Assembly (NCBI GenBank): GCA_009695285.1
Contig: SIBH01000006.1
Location: 1-38,081, forward strand
DNA: 38,081 nucleotides
Direction: 5' to 3'
DNA from: Pedosphaera sp.
Lineage (GTDB): Bacteria > Verrucomicrobiota > Verrucomicrobiia > Limisphaerales > SIBH01
Positions 20,284-28,500 of the stretch are shown one piece after another. How positions within the stretch are numbered: position 1 is the first letter of the stretch; each line of letters opens with the position of its first letter. The notes beneath the pieces were generated by a model. That model saw only the letters and a program-made list of their open reading frames with translations. It was not told where the DNA came from and ran no database searches. Position numbers and translations under genes: made by a program.

Positions 20284-20697
20284 GCGCTGTCTGCGGGCTA
20301 TGACGAGATCAGGAAAATTGACCGGCGGTTCGGGGTCGGCCCCGGCGCGGGCTGGCACCTGCTGCGGCTGAATGATTTTTTCGTGAACACGGAACTGGGG
20401 ACCAATTACCAGGCCAAGTTCCGCGCGGACGACACGCGGACGGAACGGTTCCATTACCGGCTGGCGGAAAATTCGTTCGGGAAAATCAACCGCCGGCTGG
20501 CGCTGGAACAGAAGTTTGAGCATCTCCCGCAGTTCGATCAACCGGGCGAGTTCCGGCTCCGCCTCGCATCCAACCTCCGCTGCTGGCTGCTGAACAACCT
20601 CTACCTCACCGTCTCCGACCAATACGACAGCCGTCCCCCCGGCGGCGTGACGCAAAACGCCCGGCAAATCCGCTCGGCCTGCGGCGTCAAGTTCTAG
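20284..20697 (+). pseudogene. C-terminal remnant of DUF481-like outer membrane protein
   Basis: Begins in the same frame directly after the preceding TAA: ALSAGYDEIRKIDRRFGVGPGAGWHLLRLNDFFVNTELGTNYQ...ENSFGKINRRLALEQKFEHLPQFDQPGEFRLRLASNL...LYLTVSDQYDSRPPGGVTQNARQIRSACGVKF. Confidence 0.65.
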
Positions 20698-21239
20698 GCC
20701 GGCTGACACTGGCGCGTCCGGCTCACTTCGAGAATCTTGTCCGCGATGGTGTCCAGGTCCGGCAACACATAGTCATGATGGCCCGGCCCGATCCACGGCG
20801 AATTCAAGAGCAGCGAAATGCAGCCGACCACCCGCGCCGCCTCCGCGTCCTGCCACCGGTTGCTGACGATGTAGGAATGTTCCAGGCCGAGATGCCACTT
20901 GAAGCCGGCCTCGACGAACAAGCCCGGCCGGGGCTTGCGGCAGGTGCAATGATCCGACTCGTCATGCGGGCAGATCAGAATGTCGTCGAGTGGAAAACTG
21001 AGGCGCAAGAGGGCGTTCATCCGGTCCAGTTCGCGCCGCGACAAATGTCCGCGCGACAGACCCGGTTGGTTGGAGGTGGCGATCAGGACGAAGCCGGCGG
21101 CCTTGAGTTTTTTCAACGGCCCGACGGCATCGACGTTCACCTTGAAGTCTTCGAGGGTGAGCGGGCTGATCTGATGTTTCCCCTGGATGGTGACATGGTT
21201 AAGCACCGCATCCCGTTCAATAAATATAGCTGGTTTCAT
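20694..21239 (-). CDS. HAD-IIIA family protein (GmhB/HisB-N type) with altered catalytic residues
   Basis: MKPAIFIERDAVLNHV, VLIATSNQPGLSRGHLSRREL, ILICPHDESDHCTCRKPRPGLF, YIVSNRWQDAEAARVVGC. Confidence 0.88.
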   Translation of the reverse strand: MKPAIFIERDAVLNHVTIQGKHQISPLTLEDFKVNVDAVGPLKKLKAAGFVLIATSNQPGLSRGHLSRRELDRMNALLRLSFPLDDILICPHDESDHCTCRKPRPGLFVEAGFKWHLGLEHSYIVSNRWQDAEAARVVGCISLLLNSPWIGPGHHDYVLPDLDTIADKILEVSRTRQCQPA

Positions 21240-21372
21240 GGTTGCTAATCAGCAGGAGCCTGGCCTGAAACCGGCCCCCTGGGGGAAGTTCAAATTTACA
21301 GGGATATCTGTATCAAAATATTTTCACGTCGCAACCTTGCGAACGGTGTCTGCTAAAAATAAAAAACACCGG

Positions 21373-22422
21373 TCATTCCATCAGTTCTTTTGCCGACGCC
21401 ACCCGCCCCGCCATGGTTTTGATGATGGGCAGCGCGCGGTTGATGGCGGTTTTTTCGATCTCTCCGGGAAAAGTTTTTAAAATGATCCGGACCGCCGCCA
21501 CTTTGTCCCCGTTACGGTCGTGCAACGGCATCGTCACTTGAACCTCCTCCTTTCCCCTGGCGTAAAAGACCGCGCCCTTGTCGATGCAGTCCTTCTCCGT
21601 CTTGGTCCCCGGTTGACCGAGCTCCTTTTCGTTGGTGCTCGCGATAATAATCGGTTCCGTCTGACCAGACGGAGTCCCGAATATTTTCAAACCGAGCACC
21701 CGGGGAAACTGCTGCTTCGTCTCGCGCAGCAGGCTGCGGGCGAAGCTTTCCTGCGGCTTGTAGGTCACCTTCAGGTCGGTGAAGTAGCTGACCGAGTCTG
21801 ATTTGGTCCAAAAGCCGACTTTTCCGGCGCTGAAGGAGCTGTCCTTGAGCGGCGGGATCAGTTCCTTGCCGTTGAGCCGGCAGCGGATTTCGTTGCCTTT
21901 GCACTCCACCGTCAACTCGTGCCACACGCCCAGGGCGACCGGCGTCTCCGGCCCGATCGGAGCGCTCCGCACGCCTTTGACAAACTTGTAGAAACGAAAG
22001 CTGTTCCCCATCGCGCTCACCCGGACGACATAATAATTTTTCTCGTCCTGGATGCGGAATGCCAGCCCGGCCATCTGCTCGATCCCGCCGCCCACCGCCT
22101 TCACCTTCACCGTGGCCGTGAAATCGCCGTAGCTCTCCTCGTCGGAAATCAGCAGCGGAAAATGTTCGTCCGTCGTCTCCCGCGACATCTGCCCGACCAC
22201 CGGCCGCTTGCTCGTGACCGGCGCGGCCGGCGAGACTGGAGGCAGGGCGGACGGCACCGCGTCCATGACGATCCGCCAGTCGCCGGGTTGGCCCGCGCCC
22301 GAGACCACGCTGCGAAACCCGCGCGGCGTCTCGTTTTCCTTCTCGGCGGTGAACTCGAAACTCCGCTCCGCCGCCGCCGCCGATAACGACAGCCACGCCA
22401 CCGCGATGAAAATTCTTAACAT
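21373..22422 (-). CDS. secreted protein with LamG/concanavalin-like (DUF1080-like) domain
   Basis: Signal MLRIFIAVAWLSLSAAAA; YGDFTATVKVKAVGGGIEQMAGLAFRIQDEKNYYVVRVSAMGNSFRFYKF...WHELTVECKGNEIRCRLNGKEL. Confidence 0.7.
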   Translation of the reverse strand: MLRIFIAVAWLSLSAAAAERSFEFTAEKENETPRGFRSVVSGAGQPGDWRIVMDAVPSALPPVSPAAPVTSKRPVVGQMSRETTDEHFPLLISDEESYGDFTATVKVKAVGGGIEQMAGLAFRIQDEKNYYVVRVSAMGNSFRFYKFVKGVRSAPIGPETPVALGVWHELTVECKGNEIRCRLNGKELIPPLKDSSFSAGKVGFWTKSDSVSYFTDLKVTYKPQESFARSLLRETKQQFPRVLGLKIFGTPSGQTEPIIIASTNEKELGQPGTKTEKDCIDKGAVFYARGKEEVQVTMPLHDRNGDKVAAVRIILKTFPGEIEKTAINRALPIIKTMAGRVASAKELME

Positions 22423-22512
22423 GATGCCGCAGCCTAGCAAACCAGACCCCGCCGACAAGCCTTAGTCCCGCCTCATTGACACGTCCGCTCATCCCCTTAC
22501 ATTTCGCCCCGC

Positions 22513-25500
22513 ATGTCGAAAACCAACGCCGATCCATCCATCCGCCTGCGTGGCGTGCGCCACAACAACCTCAAGAATTTCGACCTCGATCTCCCGCTCG
22601 GCCGGCTCATCGTCATCACCGGTCTGAGCGGCTCCGGAAAAAGTTCGCTCGCCTTTGACACGCTTTATGCCGAAGGACAGCGCCGTTACATCGAAACCTT
22701 TTCTCCCTACGCCCGCCAGTTCTTCGACCGCATGGACAAGCCGCAGGTGGACCGCATCGACGGCATTCCGCCCGCTATCGCCATCGAGCAGCGGAACACC
22801 GTCAAGACCACGCGCTCCACCGTCGGCACCATGACGGAAATCTGCGACCACATGAAGCTGCTCTGGCCGCACCTCGCCCGGCTCCACTGCCGCCAATGCG
22901 GCCAACCCGTGCGCAAAGAGCCGCCCCAGGTCGTGTGGGAGAAGGTGAATGCGGAATGCGGAATGCAGAATGCGGAATGTTTGATCACGTTCGACCTGCC
23001 CCTTTCCGAAAAACTGTCGTTGCCGGAATCGCTCGGTCTCGTGGCCAAGCAAGGCTACCAGCGCCTGCTCGTCGGCTCCGAAATCATCCGCATCGACGAA
23101 GCCGCCACTCATTCCGCATTCCGCGCTCCGCACACCGCACTCACCATCATTCAAGACCGCCTCAAGCCCACCGCCCCCGCCCGCGCCCGTTTCATCGAAG
23201 CCTGCGAACAAGCCTACCACTACGGCCAGGGCAAACTCGCCATCCACCGTCCCGGCGTCACCCCTGTTCCGCACTTCGCACTCCGCACTCCGCATTTCTT
23301 CTCTGCGGGCTTCCACTGCGCCGCCTGCGATCTCGACTACCGCGAGCCGACCCCCGCGCTCTTCAGCTACAACCACCCCATCGGCGCGTGCCCGGCCTGC
23401 AAAGGTTTTGGCCGCGTCATCAGCATCGACTACCACCTCGCCCTCCCCGACCGCTCCAAGCCTCTCGCCGGCGGCTGCGTGAAACCGTGGCAGACCGGCC
23501 ACGGCCTCGAATCGCAAGCCGACCTGATGAAATTTTGCAAAAAGCGCAAAGTGCCCGTAGACATTCCGTTCGCCGCACTGCCGAAGGAAGCGCAGGACTG
23601 GGTCATCCACGGCGACCCCGATTACGGCCAAGACTCCGCCCACGAATGGCCCCGCGCCTGGTACGGGGTGAAAGGCTATTTCCGCTGGCTCGAGAGCAAG
23701 TCCTACAAGATGCACGTCCGCGTCCTCTTGAGCCGTTACCGCGCTTACACCACCTGCCCGGACTGCCACGGTCGGCGCTTCAACGCGGATTCGCTGCTGT
23801 ATCAATTTACGAATGACGATTTACGATTTACGAGTGCATCGCCTGAAACACCCACCGCTCATAAATCGTCATTCGTAAATCGTAAATTTACCCTCGCCGA
23901 CTTCTATCAACTCTCCATCGAGGACGCCCTGGCGGTCCTCGAACGGCTGTCGGCCCATTCCGCACTCCGCACTCCGCATTCCGCATTTGAGATCGTCCTC
24001 ACCGAAGTCCGCGCCCGGCTCCGCTACCTCGTCGAAGCCGGCCTCGGCTACCTCACGCTCGACCGGCCCACGCGCACGCTCTCCGGCGGCGAGACCAGCC
24101 GCGTCAACCTCACCACCTGCCTCGGCACCCGCCTCGTCAACACCCTCTTCGTCCTCGACGAACCGAGCGTCGGCCTGCATCCGCGCGACACGGCGAGGCT
24201 CGTCCGCATCCTGGAAAACCTCCGCGACGCCGGCAACACCGTCGTCGTCGTCGAGCACGAAGCCAGCATCATGCGTGCCGCCGATCAGATCGTCGATCTC
24301 GGCCCCGGCCAGGGCGAAGCCGGCGGGGAAATTATGTTCCAGGGCACCTTCGCCGATCTGCTCCAAAGGGATCGTTCCCTCACCGGCCAATACTTGAGCG
24401 GACGCAAACAGATTGAAGTGCCGGAGCGCCGCCCCGTTTCCCTCGTAGCAGCCGACGTGAGGAGGCTCACTTCAAATTCCGATGCGCTGGCCTTGAACGA
24501 AACGCCCATCCCCTACCAGGCAACGTCCGCCCTCACCCCAGCCCTCTCCCCCGGGGAGAGGGAGAAACACTCGCCGCCCATGTTTGATTCGGAAACCGCT
24601 TCGACCACTGAAAGCGCCAAACTCAGCCCACGACAGAAAGCGTCACTCCCTCTCTCCGGGGGAGAGGGCCGGGGTGAGGGCGAGCCAGGCAACTCAATCT
24701 TCGCCGTCCCTGTTCTCACCATCACTAACGCCGCCCTGCACAACCTCAAAAACCTCACTATCGAAATTCCCCTCCGCCGTTTCGTGTGCCTCACCGGCGT
24801 GAGCGGCTCCGGCAAGACCACCCTCATCCGCGACCTCCTCCTCCCGGCGCTTGAGGAAAATCTCCGATCAAAAATCTCTGATCAAAAATCCCCCGACCAG
24901 CCCGACTCCGACGAACGTGAAGAGGACACACCCCACGCCCCACGCCCCACGTCCTCCCTCACCGGCTGGCAACACCTCTCCCAAGTCGTCCTCGTCGATC
25001 AATCCCCGCTCGGCAAAACCCCGCGCTCCAATCCCGCCGTTTACATCGGCGCGTTCGAAGACCTCCGCGAACTTTTCGCCGCCACCGAACTGGCGAAGCA
25101 GCGCGGCCTCAACGCCAGCGCCTTCAGTTTCAACTCCGGCGTCGGCCAGTGCGAACTCTGCCGGGGCGCGGGCTTCGAGAAGATCGAGATGCAGTTTCTT
25201 AGCGACATTTTCATCCGCTGCCCCGACTGCCGGGGACGGCGCTATCGCGAGCATATTTTGGAAGTGAAACTCTGCGGTCAGCGGCCGGGGAAAGTGCTCA
25301 GTGCTCAGTACTCAGTGCCCAGTGTTCGGTCCACGGCCAACACAGCCCCACTGAGCACTGAGCACTTCCCCCAAAAGCACTGGAGCATCGCCGACCTGCT
25401 CGAAGCCACCGTGGATGACGCCCTGCAATTCCTCACCAGCTTCACCCACCTCCCCGCGGGACGCCGCGCCCAGTCGAGCTTGAAACTTTTGCAGGAGGTC

Positions 25501-28500
25501 GGCCTCGGCTACCTGCGTCTCGGCCAACCGATCAACACCCTCTCCGGCGGCGAGAGCCAGCGGTTGAAGTTGGTGAGTCATTTGGCCGCGTCTTCCAAAA
25601 ACTCCGTCGCAGTCGACGTGAGGAGGCTCACTTCATCTCCGACCAGCCTCGAAGAAAAAAATCAGAGCCTCGTCACCTCGGCTGCTACACTATTTTTATT
25701 CGACGAACCCACCACCGGCCTGCACTTCGACGACGTGCGCGGGCTGCTGAAAGTTTTCCAACGCCTGGTGGACGCCGGCCACTCGCTGCTGGTCATCGAG
25801 CACAATCTCGACGTCATCAAATCCTCGGACTGGGTGATCGACCTCGGTCCCGAAGCCGGCGCACGCGGCGGACAACTCGTCGCCGCCGGCACGCCGGAGG
25901 ACGTGGCGAAATGCGAGGCCAGTCACACGGGTCGGTTTCTTCGGGAAGTGCTCGGTGCCGGCAGAGAAAGTGAGAAAGCGGGCCGGTGGGAAATTAAGCG
26001 GAAAACGCGCACATCTCACTCTCTCACTTTCCCACCTGCCCACCTGCCCCCCCGCCCCCCCACCCCCCTCGAACTGGCGCGCACCCTTTGGAACTACCAT
26101 CGCGCCGCCAGCACGCCCCGCCCGGCCGACGTGATCATCGGCCTGGGCAGCTACGATCTGCGGGTCGCGCGGCATTGCGCCCAACTCTTCCAGCAGGGCC
26201 TTGCGCCGGTCCTGTTGTTCACTGGTGCCCAAGGCAATTTCACCCGTGGCAAATGGAGCAAATCCGAGGCGGAGATGTTCGCGGACGAAGCCGTGGCCGC
26301 CGGAGTCGCGCGCGAAAACATTCTGATCGAACCACGGGCCACGAACACCGGTGACAACCTCCGCTTCAGCCGCCAGTTGCTCGAGAGTCGCGGCCATCGC
26401 GCGGAAACAATACTTCTCGTGGCGAAGTCGCAGATGCTCCGCCGTTCGCTGGCCACCGCCGCCATCGTCTGGCCCAGAGTGACCGTCCTCGCCTCCGCCC
26501 CGCCGCATCCTTTCGAGGAACAGCCGACTCCCGATCATCCGCTGGACGATCTGATCAACGAGATGGTCGGCGACCTGCAGCGGATCATCGAATATCCGCG
26601 CCTTGGTTTTCAGGCGCCTCAGGAACTGCCCGGCGAAGTCCTCGCGGCCTACCACGAACTTATCGCCCGCGGCTACACCCGGCACCTCCTCTCCCCGCCG
26701 CCCCCGCGTCCCAGCGCTGACGCCATCTCCATCCGCGGCGCGCGCGAGCACAACCTGAAAAATCTCTCACTCGACATCCCGCGCGGCCAGTTCGTCGTCG
26801 TGACCGGCGTGAGCGGTTCGGGCAAAAGCACGCTCGCCTTCGATTTGATTTTCGCCGAGGGCCAGCGGCGCTTTCTCGACTCGATGAGCACCTACGCGCG
26901 GCAGTTCGTCGAGCAACTCGCCCGGCCCGAGGTCGATCTCATCACCGGCCTGCCGCCCACCGTCAGCATCGAACAGCGCACCACGCGCGGCGGCGGCAAA
27001 AGCACCGTCGCCACCGTCACCGAGGTCTATCATTTTCTGCGCCTGCTCTTCGCGCGACTGGGCACCCAGTTCTGTCCCGACTGCCAGAAGCCGGTCGAGG
27101 CGCAGACCCGCGACCAACTCGCGCGTGGTCTTCAGGCGGAAATGAAAATGCGCGGCGACCTGCTGCTGCTTGCGCCCGTGGTGCGCAACCGCAAGGGCTT
27201 CCACACCGATGTCGCCGAGTGGGCCGCCAAACATGGCCACAAAGAAATCCGCGCCGACGGGAAAATTTACGATACGGGCAAACCGTTTCGTCTCGACCGC
27301 TTCAAGGAGCACGACGTGGAAATCGTGACCGGCGTGCTGGACAAGAAGCGGAGCGCGGCTCTCCTGAGCCGCAGCGGTTCCGTCACGGCAAAAGCGTCAA
27401 AAAAATCCAGACGCGCTTTCGATTCTGCCGCTGCTGCGGGTCAGGAGACCCGCACTCCGCAGCAGCTCATCGACGACACACTCAAGCTCGGCCACGGCAC
27501 CCTCTTCGCGCTCGATAACCACGGAAAGCTTTCCATTCACTCCACCGAGCGCGCCTGTCCCGGCTGCGGACGCTCGTTCGAGCCGCTCGATCCGAAAATG
27601 TTTTCCTACAATTCCGCGCAAGGCTGGTGCCCGAAATGCCGCGGCTTCGGCGAGCTGTTTTATCTGCCGGACGCGGAGCGCGGCGCCAACGCCGACGCCA
27701 TCGAGGAAAGTTGGTGGGGCTGGCAGGAAGGCAAACGCGAAGCCTGCCCGGAATGTCACGGCGCGCGGCTGAATCCACTGGCGCGGGCGGTGCGTCTGCA
27801 AATTTCGGAGCGCAAACTGAAGATCACCAATCCCTCCATCGACGACTTCTCGCAGCTTGCCGTCGCCGCTGCCGCCGATCTTTTCCAACGGCTGAAATTC
27901 AAAGACCGCGCCGCCGCCGTCGCCCGCGACATCCTCCCGGAAATTGCCGAGCGCCTGAAATTTCTCCGCGAAGTCGGCCTCGGTTATTTGCAGCTCGGCC
28001 GCGGGGTCACGACGCTTTCCGGCGGGGAAGCGCAGCGCATCCGTCTCGCCGCGCAGCTCGGCTCCAACCTCAGCGGCGTCCTCTACGTCCTCGACGAGCC
28101 GACCATCGGCCTGCACGCGCGCGACAACGTGCAGCTCCTCGCCGCGCTCGAACAGCTTCAGGCGCGCGGTAACTCGCTCCTCGTCGTCGAGCACGACGAG
28201 GAAACGATGCGCCGCGCCGACTACATCATCGACCTCGGTCCCGGCGCGGGCGTGCATGGCGGCGAACTCGTCGCCGGCGGCACGCTGGCCGAGCTGATGC
28301 AGCACGAAAACTCCATCACCGGCCAATGTCTCCGCGCGCAGGAGGTGAAGAAGTATCCGTCGCGCGGAAAGCGGCGGCCCGTCGATTTGGAGTGCGGTGA
28401 CTTGTCACCGCCTTCCCTGCGGCGCGACTTGTCGCGCCGCGTTTCGCGACGAGTCGCGAAACAAAAAGGCGGTGACCAGTCGCCGCACTCCAAGCGCGCG

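Noticed and set aside
22947-23988. CRISPR array
   Set aside because: Units are 7 bp with no spacers, inside a coding gene; no Cas genes in the window.
28389-28491. tRNA or structured RNA gene because of the cloverleaf shape
   Set aside because: Lacks tRNA consensus (T-loop GTTCRANY, CCA context) and is inside an intact UvrA reading frame.
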